This document shows, in pieces, positions 12,765 to 25,880 of a stretch of DNA of 64,000 bases. The notes under the pieces were generated by a model. The model did no database searches. It saw nothing but the letters and a program-made list of their open reading frames with translations, and was not told the DNA's origin. This stretch comes from Prinia subflava (taxonomy: Eukaryota > Chordata > Aves > Passeriformes > Cisticolidae). Position 1 is the first letter of the stretch. The number at the start of each line of letters is the position of its first letter. The position numbers and the translations under genes are program-made. The stretch spans positions 76,906,472 to 76,970,471 of the forward strand of contig NC_086249.1 in the NCBI RefSeq assembly GCF_021018805.1, read 5' to 3'.

Positions 12765-12915
12765 TGTGGCACCTCATAAAGGGCCCTGTCAAACACCTTT
12801 TTGAATGTTATTTTAGCTGACTCAACTTCATCCACTGCTCTACTGACATGTCACAGGAATTACAGGAGATTTGTGAGACACAATTTTCCTTTGCAAATAC
12901 TCTTGCTGGTTATCT
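12765..12915 (-). mobile_element. relic of an old CR1/L3-like LINE, reverse-transcriptase part
   Basis: On the minus strand one frame reads, with two stops, a CKGKLCLTNLL-like stretch, then RAVDE, then FKKVFD. In order and spacing these correspond to the KGxSCLTNLLEF block, the AVD block and the FxKAFD catalytic block of CR1/L3-type reverse transcriptases. The aspartate of the FD pair survives although the frame is broken. The flanking bases no longer align convincingly, so the ends are approximate. The decay is much deeper than in the three other CR1 pieces, implying an old insertion. A chance resemblance is possible but the collinear three-block match argues against it. Confidence 0.5.
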
Positions 12916-14225
12916 CAGGGGGACTGGAGAGGATCTGTCTTTGTAGTTACCTATACTGAAATGCAGATTTTAGGAAAGCATTAAATATATTTATTCAGCT
13001 GGAAGTGAAGGCCATACAAAGCTAATGCAGAGCTTTCCAAGAACCTTTAGCAAGTGATCACAAGACATAGTTTGAGAACCTCTAATCTAGTTATTCTTCT
13101 GTCTTCACAATATTATCTTTTTTTTTCTTTTTTTTTTTTAAACATGAGTCTCTCTTTTTGACTCCTGTCAGTTGGCAAATATCCCTTTCAATTCAATGAA
13201 GATACCTTGCCACTAGCTGACAATATGGCTATGATTTTAGTGTCAAATATCCAAAGCAAAGAGTCAGACACAAAGACTTTTGGAGACTGTGTGGAAGCTG
13301 ACAGTATTTCACTGTGGTAAGATTCCTACCATGTAAAAAGCCTATTTTTTTTCCCAAAACTGATTCTTGTAGTATCTGTTATTGATGCAACTTTTCTAAC
13401 CAAACCTCAAATATGCACCTATAAAATGAGAAGATAAAGCTGTTTTGTCTTGTGTTTTTGTGATGTCACTTATCCATACTTTTAATCCATACTCTTTTTC
13501 TACTTCCTCATCATCCCCATAGCTTCCTTTGAACAATTGATAATTTTCTGCTTTCCATTTGAGCATCTCATTATCCTTTTGATAACATGCTATTCAGAAC
13601 CATCACCACCTGACAAAATACCTTGCAATTTTCCAGCTTTTGTTTTCTTTTTCACTTACTTTCTCTCCACTCATTTGGATGGGTTTTAATTTACAGTTAA
13701 TATTTTTCATGTGTGATGCGAAATGCTTTCTAAACTTGAGCTAAGTGGCACACATGGTTCCACCCACTAACTGAAGGATGAAATAAGGGAACTATGGTGA
13801 GCTACCTATCGTGGTGCTGCAACTGCAGTAAGGGCACTGAGCTGGGTGCCAGTTCAGCACTGAACCTCAGTCAGCAGTTCTTCTGTCTCTCCTACTCCTG
13901 CTAAAATGATTTCAAGGAATCATTTTTTTCACAGCAATCTGCTGCAAACACATTCTACCACATTTCCCCTTTTGGCATCAGTCCCAAGACTCTCCAAATG
14001 CTCCCTTGCTTTCTGTAATATGAATTCCTTTCATTAGGCCTCATTGGTATAATGTCCAAAGATACATGACAATCCAGGGGCAAGTGCTTGTCAAAGAATA
14101 TATTTTTTTTAAACAAAGAAATAAAGGTAATCATGTAGTTTGTGACTGTGTCATTTTTGCTGTGCTTGGTTCTTCAGACATGCACAGATGGTCATCAGCA
14201 GAAACTGCCTGATAGAAACAGGACT

Positions 14226-14230
<5 letters not shown>
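12916..14230. other. no supportable gene; short T-rich tract
   Basis: A broken T-run lies at 13117-13139. Otherwise this is AT-rich DNA without open frames of note. Confidence 0.45.

Positions 14231-14257
<27 letters not shown>
14231..14257. repeat. (GT)n microsatellite
   Basis: Continuous GT dinucleotides ending in GCGC. The minus-strand frames here that encode His-Thr repeats are artefacts of the dinucleotide. Confidence 0.95.
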
Positions 14258-17097
14258 CGCATGGGCATGGCCGTGAGCTGGGAAGAAAGAAAGGAAAAAA
14301 GAGAAATTAGGCCTGTGAAGAGGGAGAAGGTAAGAGATTTTGCAGAATGCAGCACTAGAGAATGTGTTCAGCACTACATCTCCAGATATTTGGTATCTAC
14401 AGGATGAAACCATTCCAAATCATGTGCATTTGCAATGTGATCTGTGGATCAATTCACCCTACAGCAAATCAGAAATGCCAGTGCAGTAGGTTTCTGTTTG
14501 GAATATGTTATCTCTGCTTTAGTGGAACCATCCTGAAAATAACCTGCAACACTTAGTCAAGGTTCAGCAATCTAGGACAGATAAATGTAAAAGAAGGCTA
14601 CAGATGCTTACTAATCAAACTGACTTATTTAGGTCCTTCATTTGTATGATTATAATTCTTTAACATACAGGCTTGAAAATTTTTATTCATTTTGGGGGGG
14701 AATAAATGAGCCTATAAGTCTAGAAGAAATTATGGATACCTGAAAGAAATGTGGTTTCATTCCAAAAATAAGTTAATTAGCTTATAATCCATGTCATGCT
14801 CTCTCATATCAGAGTTTAGGACAAGCCCTCCTCCTCCCCTCATTAGGAAAGGAAGGTGTTCTTTTACAGGTAAATCACAGAGCAGAATTTTGACAATTTC
14901 CTTCATTTTTTAAAGTATTCTTTACTGAAATGGAAAAAAAAAGGCAAAATTTCTCCTTTAGTCACAAAGATGAATATATTTTCCTAGCTAAGAAACTATG
15001 TTTCTAGATGAGTGCATTGAGCCATATGATACAACAAACTGTCTGAAAACCAACCTTGCTTGGGCAAGCTGAGATGATGTGGTTAATCAAGGTACAATCT
15101 TTATTAGTGCATTAACCTCCTGCACCCAAGGACTATGGATTCTAATTCCTGAATTGCCATGCAAGACTGATGCAGCTAGTTTTCTAGTCTCAGTTGGCAG
15201 CAAGCTAACAGAAGTGTCTAATGAAGATGAATAGCTGCCTCTTGGGAGTGGGGGGAGGAAAAAGAGAAGAGGAAAAGACCTAGGATACTTCAAGGTCCAG
15301 ATCTCTGCATGACTTCAGATAGTAATGAAAAAGCTCATGTAGCTGACATTTTCAGAGACCGTAACAAGCATGTTAATTCTTAGGCAATGGTAGTGGCCTC
15401 AGGATTGCTCTGGAAACATTTCAAGAAATTAAAACAAAGGCTATTAAAAAAAATACCAGGACACCGGTCAGGGTCTTACTATTGTTTTGATGGATGATTG
15501 TGTTAATACAGACAAAAAAAGGAGAGGAAAAAAATGCTCAAAGCTGAAAACCAGACACATTTAGTAAGGAAAACATCTGTGGTTTGGAGAAGACAGAAAT
15601 ACCAGCAAGGTAAATATTTATCAATACTGAAATATCTTTTCCACAAATGCATGCAATATTCTAATATAAACACTCCTTTAATTCAAACAAAAATACACTG
15701 CTAAATGCAGGGAGGTCATTGAAGTAAATTTTGTGGGGGAAAAAAATCTAGATTTTTTAAAAATAGACAATTTTTTTCCATTTTCTTACGTTGTGGGAGG
15801 CTGGAAGCTTTGTGATAGGTACATCACTGATCCTGGATCACTTCCTGGTCAGAAGATGAAATAACAGGTCATTGGTTTGGTCTAATTTGTTCTTAGTTCC
15901 AATTTCATACCTCTGAGGCCATTTTAAGAGGACTGGGGGTACCTAAAGATTTACTTGGTTCCTGGAAACCTGGGAGCTCACTCAAAGAGCTCTTTTGTGC
16001 ATCCACAGTGGAGATTCACGAGTGGGTATGAATTGGTATTTTTAGCTCAGCTTGTTCAGCCAACTGATTGAGCATGTGAACCTTCAGGAACTTAGGGGTA
16101 ACACAGTGATGCCTGTGTGCTCTGTGCACAAGTTATGGGCAGACACTACATGAAGTAAATACCTTGTACTCGGGGTTAAAGTTTAAAATGCCATCAGAAT
16201 GCCTTCTGGCTAACACACCTGTGAAGGCTGCCAACCACAAGAAGCAAGGAAGCTTCTGTTCCATGCCACTGTAACAAACCTGGCTAGTGTGAAAAGATGA
16301 TAGAGAGGGTAAGAAATACCCATTTAAAAAAAGTGGAATTAAAGTATTAGAAGCTAAAAGGCTGTCAAATGTAGCTCTATAAAGTACAGTTCCAAGAGGT
16401 TTTGCACTTGTGGTTTCTTAATGCAATTAAATTAAATCTGTTCAGCTTACAGGTGAAAATTACACCAGGCTGGAGCCTTGGACTGAAGAGCTGAGCATCA
16501 AGGCAGAGACTCTCCTTCCCTTTTCCCTGCCATAAAACAAAGAGGTTCTGCAAGGCAAAGCAGCCTGTAAATCCTTCCTGGACAACCTTGCATGGATGTG
16601 GCTGACTGCAATTAGCAAACAATTTTGTTTATGATGCTCTGACAACTTGGGAAATCTGTTCATATACAAGTCATTTATTCAGAATGAGATTAAGAAATCA
16701 GTGTAGCACTGTGTGCTTCAGTGTATGTGAATTCAGCCATCTGTTCTCAAGGTTACATCATGTGCCTCCTAGATCTGAATTGACAGAAAGATGTTAAATC
16801 TTGCTGGTTTGTATTCTAGAAGTAGCATAATGGCACAATGTGATGTCTGAAGCTAACAGATTCTAGTTCAGTTAAGGCTACAGAGGGGTACAGAGCTGAA
16901 CATAGACAGGTTCATATCCAGAAATTAATACCTGAGACTGGGACACTGGACCCAGAAAGGAGTTAGGGATTATCAGAGGGCAAGAAACTAAAAACAAACA
17001 TCCCACATCTCATATTCTTGCCCAAAGAGCTCAGTCCATCAGGGCTCATTTGAATATGGTAGCACAACAGAGCTGGGTACAATGCTGTAATAGTGTG
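14258..17097. other. no supportable gene or repeat
   Basis: AT-rich non-coding sequence. Short frames at 16377-16669 on the minus strand overlap in two phases and show nothing recognisable. Confidence 0.45.
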
Positions 17098-17125
17098 TTT
17101 CCTTGAACACATTTCCTTGAACACA
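17098..17125. repeat. perfect 14-bp tandem duplication
   Basis: TTTCCTTGAACACA occurs twice, directly abutting, with no mismatch, followed by a partial third start (TTTCT). This is a recent-looking slippage or repair duplication. Confidence 0.95.
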
Positions 17126-18529
17126 TTTCTTAAGAAATGCTGGGAATTCTGAGGAAGTGAAAAAAAATAAAGCAACAAAAAACAAACAGAGAAAAGATCA
17201 CAGATGATATCATCTCTGTGACCCTAAGAGCCACTGTGCTTGATTTGTGTAAGCATCTTCATGGGGGAAAACCCCCTGTAACGTGACTTCTAGAAAACTT
17301 ATTTGTATCTAACTGTCAAGTGTCCCAAGGAAAGACAGAATCTCTACTCAACACCTTGAACAGGATTCTCAAGAAACAACTTAAAAAATCAGTGGAAACT
17401 GTTGCCAGTTCACTATAGTAAAAAAGATGAAAATCACTAACATCACCAGGGCTACAATACACATACTTCTTGTACTGTGAGCCAATGGATAGAAGAACAA
17501 AAAGGCAAGGTGAAGGTCCAAAAAAAAGAACAACTTCTCATGAGCTGGTGGTTCACCATGGGGTTGCAATGCTATGGAAATGCCTATCTTCATCTCTTCA
17601 AGTCATAAGATGAAGGATATTTTTCTGAATTATATGCTTCAGCCAAATACAAGATAATAGGTTCAAGACAGGGGAGAGTGGCTGAGGTTATCTGGCTTGT
17701 CACACAGGTCAGAGCACTAGTCATTCTGGATGATAAGAGACACCATTGAAACTCACACCTAAAATGTATTAAAGTGTGATTTTTTTGTTTATTTTTCAGT
17801 CCATCAAAATCCTCAGCATTTATGGTTGTCAATACATACTTTATAAGCCAAGAAAACACGTGAACCATCTGTATGCACACGTGAATGTTAGGTACTGACC
17901 TGGGTTCTGCTGACCATCCTCAGGAGCAATGCCATGAGCACTAAATAGCACTTACATTACTCCCCACTACACATGGGGTGGCCTTTGCGATGCTGTCAGA
18001 GGCAGGCAGAGCCCCTTTGTTTGCCTCAGATGTCCCTGGGCAACTGGGCATTTCTTGTTAAAGCTCATTTTGTGTGTGTGCTTCTCTCTAGCTGCAAACA
18101 CAGCCATGGAGAAGTGAAGGAGACCATTCTGTAGTTGTGCAATTTACATTTGTCTAGTGCTTATATTAAGTGTGTTTCTCAAAGCTATTATTGTTTCAAG
18201 CTCTGTCTGTTTTAAGTGCTGAAATAGTATTTCCTGCTTATTATATGCACTGGCTTTCATTTGCAAGATAGTCTGCAAACCCAAATTAGGCATCCCAGCA
18301 CCCCCATAATCTCTGCAAGTACCGTAATATTATTATGAGTTACAACTCATAAAATTGGAACTAAGGTTGAAAGACTCTTGAGTCAGAAAATCCCTTAAGA
18401 AAACCCTTGTCTTGACATAAATGGCACTGAGGGTAACACTGCCAATCTGTGATTCCAAATGATGAAAATAGTACAAGGTATGAAAATATACATCAAAGAC
18501 TTAAATCTACTTGAAAGCATATTCTGGCT
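17126..18529. other. no supportable gene or repeat
   Basis: Ordinary AT-rich DNA. The frame at 17590-17880 on the minus strand has no domain signature. Confidence 0.4.
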
Positions 18530-18740
18530 TCATCAATTGCATCATTTATTTCAGTAAAAAGTAGATTAACATCAGTGTGTTATGCATTATTGTAGACATT
18601 GTCTGCATAAGAGATTTGCATCTGTTAAAAAAAAAGCAATGATTTTTAAACCATTTTAACTAAAATAGTTTAAAATCACATTAAATTATTAAAAAGCAAA
18701 ATAAACAGATCTTTGAAACAGCTTTTAACTGCTAACCTGA
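18530..18740. promoter_or_regulatory. weak candidate regulatory stretch with POU octamer
   Basis: An intact octamer ATTTGCAT lies at 18614-18621, inside very AT-rich DNA with several TTTAAA/TTAAAT-type motifs. AT-rich motif clusters like this are typical of conserved non-coding elements but also arise by composition. Conservation was not testable here. Confidence 0.15.
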
Positions 18741-20866
18741 ACTGCTGAAGGCCCTGTATGGGGCACAGAAAATCTATGTGGAACAGCATTGTCATGCTGT
18801 CTCACTATTTCTGGGTATTCTCTGCTGATGCTGTACCAGACTCTCACCACAAAGACAGCTTAGTTTTACAGCTAGAATGATATGAAAAATGATGCCAGCA
18901 AAAGTTTTTACAACTCTCTAAAAATTCTTCAACATGTTTGCCAGCAAACAGTAGGTGATTATGAAATTATAGGCTACATTATGAAAGAGGTATGCAAGGA
19001 AATAAGATGTTACAAATGCTTGTTTATTTTTGAGCTCTTAACCACATGATTTACTTATCCACTTTACAATATAATTAACATTCCTTTGCTGACATTTAGA
19101 AAATGAGGATGTATATGTTTTCTTTTTTTTAACCTCATAGAAATCATGTGGAAAAATTAAAGTAATACATAAAGGAAAAGGAAACAGGACATATCATTAC
19201 CATTATTTATTTATGTTACCTATTTTTTAGAGTGCAGCGAATCAGAAATAACTGCTTTAGCATTGGAAATTTAACATATTAAAACAACAAAAGGTTGTTT
19301 CATGGCAGCAAACATTAATTTCTTTTGATTCCTCTTTATAAAAGGCATCAAACTGCAATTCATTGAAATGAGAAGGTTCAGATAATGTCTATGAAGCAAT
19401 TAATATCCACTTAAGCCTTTAGGAACTTCTCTGCCCAAACAAGGTTTTCATCCTTGTTGATTAAAATTAGTCCTTTTGGTCAGTTCTTTTTCACTTTGAA
19501 AAAGTTTCTTAGTAAAACAAAGCAGTGGATATATCCTTCAAAGCTTTAGCATACATAGAAGCCCATAAGAAGAATGACCACAACATAAAGCTTTTTTCCC
19601 TACTAGCAATAAAACCATAAATTGGAAATACCCTCAAAATGCAATGCAATGGAATCAGTTGGAGATTTCTGCATTGGTGAAAGAGTACTGTAATAATGAG
19701 CATTTGGGGATCCAAATTCGGCAATTAAGGTGACTTAAAACAATCTGCACGGGCAAGGCAACTACATCCAAAGGAGGTATGTGGAGAGAAGAAACAGTGA
19801 TCTAGAGGTGACTCAACTTGTGCAACTCTGTGTTCAGAATGCTGGACATAAAAAATACCAATGGTACAAAACCAGCTTATTCCCAGTGCTGGATTACATC
19901 AACCAAAGGGAGCTTGTGTCACAGCAAGGCAAAGCAGCGTGACCTGCCAGGGGTTTTGCAAACTGTTCAGCAAATAGAAGCACTCATAACACTTGTGCAC
20001 CAGAAAGCCAGGAGTTTTAAGACAGAGGATGTGATAAAGTGAGATGAGAAAAGATAAAAACTGTACTTTCAAATTAATCCTTTAATGCCAACTAGCAGTA
20101 AAGTTTTTAGTAGAGTCTGTTCAGTTTTATTGATAGGTTCAATGTGTTGAATCCCCGTCCATATTTTAGCCTCAGTGCCTCGATTCACATTGCCTTTAGT
20201 TTCTGATGCTTAATCTCATTAGTGCAGCTATTTGTACTGATATACCCAATAAGGTTGCTAACACTACCTTAGCTAAGTGTTATTTATTGTATCTGTATAT
20301 ACAACAATATTAACACAGTCAAGCATCAGCATTGGCACTTGAGGGCACCATTAAATTCACCCAGTGTTCAGTGAGAGATTTAATGATGGATTTAATAGTA
20401 TTAAATTGGAAAAAATGCCCTTGGCCTTTACATTCTCATTTAAAAACATATAAAAGAGTAGTAATTCAGGCAGTTATACTTCTTTCAAAGATTTTCCTTT
20501 AGTTATTGTATCTTGACCAAAGACAGCAGTTCCCGGCCTATCAGAATCACCAAACTGTTGGCAAATTCAGACTCAAGGTCCTATGGCAAATATGGGAGAG
20601 TTTGCTGCTAAAAAATAAGGACTGGTGAAAAATTAGCATGATGATGTTGCCTATGATCTACACTGACAAGACTTCTATTAGCAATAGAGGTAAGCAGAGC
20701 TGTGAAATAACCAGACGTAAGGCTTTTATGTTGACCTTTTCCATGGAATATAAGCATGCTGGAGTTCTGGGCTTTTTTTTTGTGTAGTAGTATGCCTGCT
20801 GAATTTTTTTCATACTTTTTAGCTGCATTTACTTTGCTTTCTTCCCATCTCCAGATGTCTTTACTA
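18741..20866. other. no supportable gene or repeat
   Basis: AT-rich DNA. The plus frame at 19818-20042 (74 codons) lacks family features. Confidence 0.45.
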
Positions 20867-21110
20867 AATCACAGAATTGTTTGTTTAGGTTGGAAAGACC
20901 TCTGAGTAAACAACACTCTGATATCATCAAGTCCAGCTATTCATCCAGCACTGCCAAGTGCACCAATAAACCAGGTCCCCAAGGGCCACATCTACATCTA
21001 CTTCCACGGATGGTGACTCAGCCACTTCCCTGGGTAGTCTTCTCTGATGGAACTACCAATGTTCTGTAGCCCATCAACAAGAGAATTTCACTCAAGAAAG
21101 GCATGGGAAA
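20867..21110 (-). mobile_element. CR1: CR1 LINE 3' end, degenerate
   Basis: The left edge reads AATCACAGAATTGTTTG, the reverse complement of the octameric 3' tail of CR1. The usual CR1 3'-region landmarks follow in order: AGGTTGGAAAGACCTC, TCATCAAGTCCAGC, CACTTCCCTGGG. The tail at the left shows the element points to the minus strand. Divergence from the family pattern is high and the match fades after about 21110, so it is a short, 5'-truncated, old copy. The 62-codon plus-strand frame at 20881-21069 lies inside it and is not a gene. Confidence 0.85.
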
Positions 21111-22860
21111 GGCTTTTTTTCTCCCTGCCTTTGAAATAACTGTATTCTTTAGGTCAAAGAACTAGGACTCAGTATGCATCGGAAACTTTCTTTATACACT
21201 GCCTAGCCAAGTCTGTCCTCTTACATTCAGTTTGAAACTACCAAGTGGGAGGAAAAAAGAATGTTGGAAGACAAAACTTATCCCTCTGTGACCCTTACCA
21301 GTGACCAGAGGGTCACCTAAGCACCTGTGACTTCTTCTTAAGCTTGGAAACTGTGGGTGATATATGCAGGGTCACAGTGACTCCATATGTAGAACTGAGT
21401 TTATACCACCAGGATTGAACAATTGTTCATTTAGAGACTTTTTAAAAACATATTTTCAGTGTCTATCATGAAAAGGATTAAACACTTATACTAGCAATAT
21501 GAACACTGACAATTAAAAAATGACAGTAAACCCATCATATTTGAATTGAAACCAAATTTAAAAGGTTTTTCTCAGCAATTTTGGCATTAAAGGGAATATG
21601 GATCAAATCAAAATTATCTTCCACACACATGGGTAATAAAACTAGAACCTTAGCAGCAAATCATGCAAAAAACTACAACAAAAGCTGAAGTGACTGCTTG
21701 TCAGGGAGGATTCACATTTTCCTCTGAAATTTCCCTTCTTGTAAATAGTTCTACTGACACAGATACTGGGTATTTTGAATAAACTCACTTTATAACATCT
21801 CTCAATATAGCACACCTTGTTTAAAATATGAGTCATGCAACAGAGCCAAAGAAAGGGACAGGCCATTCTCATTTCTTCACACATCCAGGCACACTGGATT
21901 ACTTACAGAGTATTACATAAATGTAGACACCTTTGATTCCACAGTCCTTCCCAAAACAAGGGTAAAATATTGCTGACATTCAGCCACAACACAGGTGGGA
22001 AAAAGCCATACAGAGTGCACAGTTCACTGCACAACAGAAAAGGGATTGGGAGTAGGCTAAAGGAAACATTATCCAAGGATGAGAAGAAATCCCATTTTTT
22101 ATCAGACAAGCCCCCCAGGTCCTTGCTGTCATTTCAGAACATGGATCTTTGGCTATTGCAGATACAGCTAACATCCTCATACAATGAAATACACGCTTCT
22201 CAGTTTATCTGTTTCAGAAAAATGAGTCAAGGAAACCAGGTTCTTGCTCATACCATTAGAGCCAGGACTCCGGCATCCCTGCTCACACTGTCGTTTTGCT
22301 GCGTCGGACCTTAGGTAGATACACAGCTAAGGCATAGTTTATACATCTGCAAGTGTGGTGCGTATGTAATATGCACATTTTGCACATTTATTTTGGATAA
22401 TGAGAAAGCAATTTGCAGTTAATTAAAAAAAATTATCCTAAGTGGTAAGGTTTATTGGGAAAGTACCAATACAGGTAGCATAGAGCTGTCTTCTCTTGCA
22501 ATCTACAATAAGATTTATTTTATTTTTTTATCATCTCTAGCAGCAGGCAATCCAGTACTAGGCATTCCTGAAATGACTTCATAGCACTTTGCCATCTTCA
22601 GATGAGATAACCATGGTGAGCCTTTTGGAGTCTCTAAGCTTCACTTCTGTCTGTGTCTCAGAGACAATTCCCATTGAAGTCAGTGGAAGCTAAATGCCCA
22701 TAAATAGTAAGAAAAGCTAATTTTACTAGTGGCAGTAAGGATTTATAAATTCTTGAGCAGGCAAAATCCCTTCCTCAAGCTGGTTGCTGAAATGATATAC
22801 TTTTAAGAGACTGAAAAGGTTCATCTAAAATTTGCTCTCTTGGTTAAATAATACTTACAC
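21111..22860. other. no supportable gene; nuclear-receptor-like half sites
   Basis: At 21288-21316 an 8-bp inverted pair GTGACCCT/AGGGTCAC encloses a further GTGACC. At 21370-21382 GGTCA-CAG-TGACT is one base away from an oestrogen-response-element palindrome. The 114-codon plus frame at 21970-22314 shows no domain. Confidence 0.35.
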
Positions 22861-22960
22861 AGGTTTTTGCATGCCGATTATGTATCAATTATTGTATAAT
22901 TGCATCATTACTTTAATTAGATTAAACCGCATAATTGGGATGTCTAATTAGAGACTGAGG
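22861..22960. promoter_or_regulatory. homeodomain-motif cluster, candidate enhancer
   Basis: Within 40 bp lie TAATTAG (22914-22920), ATAATTG (22931-22937) and CTAATTAG (22944-22951), preceded by TTTTGCATG and by TATCAATTATTG. This matches the homeodomain core TAATTA repeated at about 15-bp spacing. No transcript or open frame is associated. The call rests on motif density only. Confidence 0.3.
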
Positions 22961-25880
22961 AGGGAAAAAAGGTAACTCACCTGACATTAACTGTGGTTTT
23001 TGAAGAGGGGATTCCACACAGATTTTGCTCTAGGGGCAAGTTTCCAGTGCAGGAATCACCTGCTTCCTCTACAGTGATAAGAGTGAGGTGGCCCCAGGTG
23101 CACCACCACCATCCAAACCTTTTCTAGAGCAAGGTTCTGATAGGGAGGGCATTTGCCACTTGGTCCCTTATCAGTGAGATGTGTCAGAGCACTGGGCTCC
23201 AAGTCAGCAGTGACAGCAATGAGGGGATGTGGGTCATTGAGTTTATGTGGAAAATCTTCCGCAGAATACCAGAGTTTGTGACGAGGAAGTTGTTCCTCTC
23301 TTCCAAGTGCCGGTCCACAGAGACCAAGAATTCTTGGTAATGAACAACTGCATTTTAAATAGAGATGCTGGAGGAGAAATCTTACCCAAAGAGCAACAGG
23401 GTTGATCGGCACTCTGATTTTCCAGCTGGAAGTGTGGAGTTGAAGAGTTACCTCAGCAAACAGAGTCAAAAGGGGTCCCAAAGCCAAACGAGTATCCCCT
23501 GGAGGATATTCATGGGAAATAGCAATATAGTACAAAATCTATCTGGACAAGTCTGCATAGGAATAAATTGGTTTCTGACCCTTTCACACTGGACATGTAA
23601 GCAATTTTGGAGGATCACTTAAAAGTGTCAATCCTATACACATTAAATGACATATCACCACCTTACTTTTTTAAGAGTGCACTGAGATTTTGGGGAGAAA
23701 ACAAGTATATGGCTGAACTGCTGGAGCTTGGAGATGGATGTGAAATCTGCAGAAGTCTCCAAAACTATCTGCAGGTCATGACATAAGCTAAATACATTTC
23801 CAGTGTTGAACTTATGTGTCAGGACTTTATTGAAAGCTGTCAGAAGAATGAATGCTATAGGGTAGTGAAGGGATTATAATTTTCCCCCCCCAGGTATACA
23901 AGTTTAACAGATTCACTTCTGCACCTTCATAAGACATAACAAGAGCCTGAAGTTGGAATGGCCTAGTTAAGGTGGAGGTGCCTTTGGGAGTAATGCCCAT
24001 GACAAGTAAAGCTATGGATACATAATTATTGGCAAAAGAGTCCAAGATTTGGGACCTCTCAGAATCTTTTGAATTTAGGAGACAATTTCAGGTGAGGTTG
24101 AACTTTGTCCTTCAAAGGATGAAGCAGTGTGGGGGAAAACCACCACATTCTGGACCTCATTCTCTAGGTAAGGGTCCTTCCAGGCTGTTGCAAACCATGT
24201 TCAAATGCTAAGAGGAAGGATCCCTTCCAGTTAGGAACACAAGGCCCCTGGAAATAATCTGCCTTTGGATTGTGAATCTGCATGATAATTGTGAAGGGGA
24301 GGTGTAAACACATAGTTGTTTTCTGGAGTCCTGGTCTGGATCGACTCAGCAAAGTGCTCCACAGAGACACTGCAAGAGCAGATCCTGCCTCAAAACACTG
24401 GTAGTCCAAATACGAGATGAAATTCAAGAAGGATATGGAGAAAGGAAGCAATACATGGAAACAATTACTTAATTTTGACTACTAAATAGACTTTAGCACA
24501 GTAGGATTGTGTTACAGCATTTTTAAAGTCCAAGTATTACTAAGGCATATTTGCTCTTTTCTTTTTTTTTCCCAGAAGTACCACAGCACATTTAACAAGT
24601 GGGCTTATCAAAGGCATCATTCACCTCAGTATCCTAACCAAGGGACAGTAACTAAGCTGGGGGAAGACCAGCAAGGGCCAAGACATGCATGTTTGAAAAT
24701 ACAGGAAAGTAGATGTCAGAAAAGTGGTCCCATGGTTGAAGATGCTGATTAGCTCAGCATTCATTCTTGTTTGGGTTTATTATTTTTTCCCTGATAATTT
24801 GAACTGAAATGGAAATGGCATGAGATGGTAAAATGCTGCTGTTGGGCTCAAATGAGAAAGATGTATCATGACTGAGCTGATGGGAGAGCTGCTGTGGTGC
24901 AAACCTGTCCACACAATTCTTACTATCAGCTTTGTAGAGGGTTCTGGCACTAATATGTTTTGAAGAGTGCTGGCCAAGAAAACTTGGACTATCAGGTGTT
25001 GGCTGGCACCAGGTGTCAAATTTGGCTCTGGTCCTGGGAGACTAAAATTCACAGAAAGGCAACAGACAGGGCTGGCAGATTCATCACATTCGACAAACAA
25101 AATTGTCTTGATCCTGTTTATTTGAGTGTTCTAAGAATTACAGGCATCTAGAGAGTCAGTAGGGAAGGAGAGAATTTATTAAAGTAAAAACATCAAGTAT
25201 TTTTTAATGACTGTATCCCAAATAGAAGTTGGTAACATGTCTCTTCCTGGTCATGGCAATTTTTTACCCACAAATCCCTATAGAGCCCTGAAAACTGAGT
25301 TGCTGGGGTAGGGTGTTTGACAGACCACACCAGTTGGTGGCAGACAGAAATAAACATTGTCTACTTGATAATAATACAGAAACCCCTCTCTGGTTCCCCA
25401 GGCCCCAGACGAAGAGTTTCATGAGTGTAATGGCAGAGGGCAGGGTGTCCTGTCATCACCTGCACAGTCCTGGATGGGGCACTGTGCAGTTTCATGTCTG
25501 CCACTGAGTCCAAGAAGGAGTTTGTCTCTTCACCTCCTGAGCTAACAACCTGCACGTGAACATGATGGGACATACTGCTGGTAGGTGGAAGAAGAGGCAA
25601 TCCTGCTGCACATCTGGCCTCCTGAGCAGCAAGGATAGCCTTTCTGAAGCCCTGGGAACCCATGGAACTACAGTGTCATTGGAAACTGGAGCTGAATCTT
25701 TTATAAACCAGTGAAATAATGTACAACATAGGTAACGGAGCATGATGTGGTGTGTGAGTTGGGGTCTCACCACTTGTTTTGTTCTGGAGTGCTTTCCATT
25801 TTGTTCTGGAGCTGTTGAGTGAGAAGCAACAGCTTTTTCAGTGCTCCCAAGTGTATTCTTGTTTTCCTGTGGCACTATCT
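22961..25880 (-). other. stop-poor minus-strand stretch, possible decayed element
   Basis: Six minus-strand open frames of 72 to 159 codons succeed one another (23056-23535, 23827-24045, 24164-24451, 24780-25100, 25361-25663, 25492-25875). The plus-strand frames here are fewer and shorter. No reverse-transcriptase, integrase, protease or envelope motif is recognisable, and no LTR or tail bounds the region. It could be a very old retroelement body, a lost gene, or chance. An eight-C run lies at 23884-23891. Confidence 0.2.

Noticed and set aside
14131..14413. His-Thr repeat proteins on the minus strand
   Set aside because: Translation of the (GT)n microsatellite.
23056..23535. 159-codon minus-strand frame as a gene
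   Set aside because: No recognisable domain. A frame this long is expected roughly once by chance in 64 kb. Kept only as part of a weak strand-bias observation.
24040..24172. Plus-strand exon ending at the strong donor CTAG|GTAAGG near 24166
   Set aside because: Donor-like GTAAG words are frequent through the window, and no convincing acceptor with a pyrimidine tract precedes this one.
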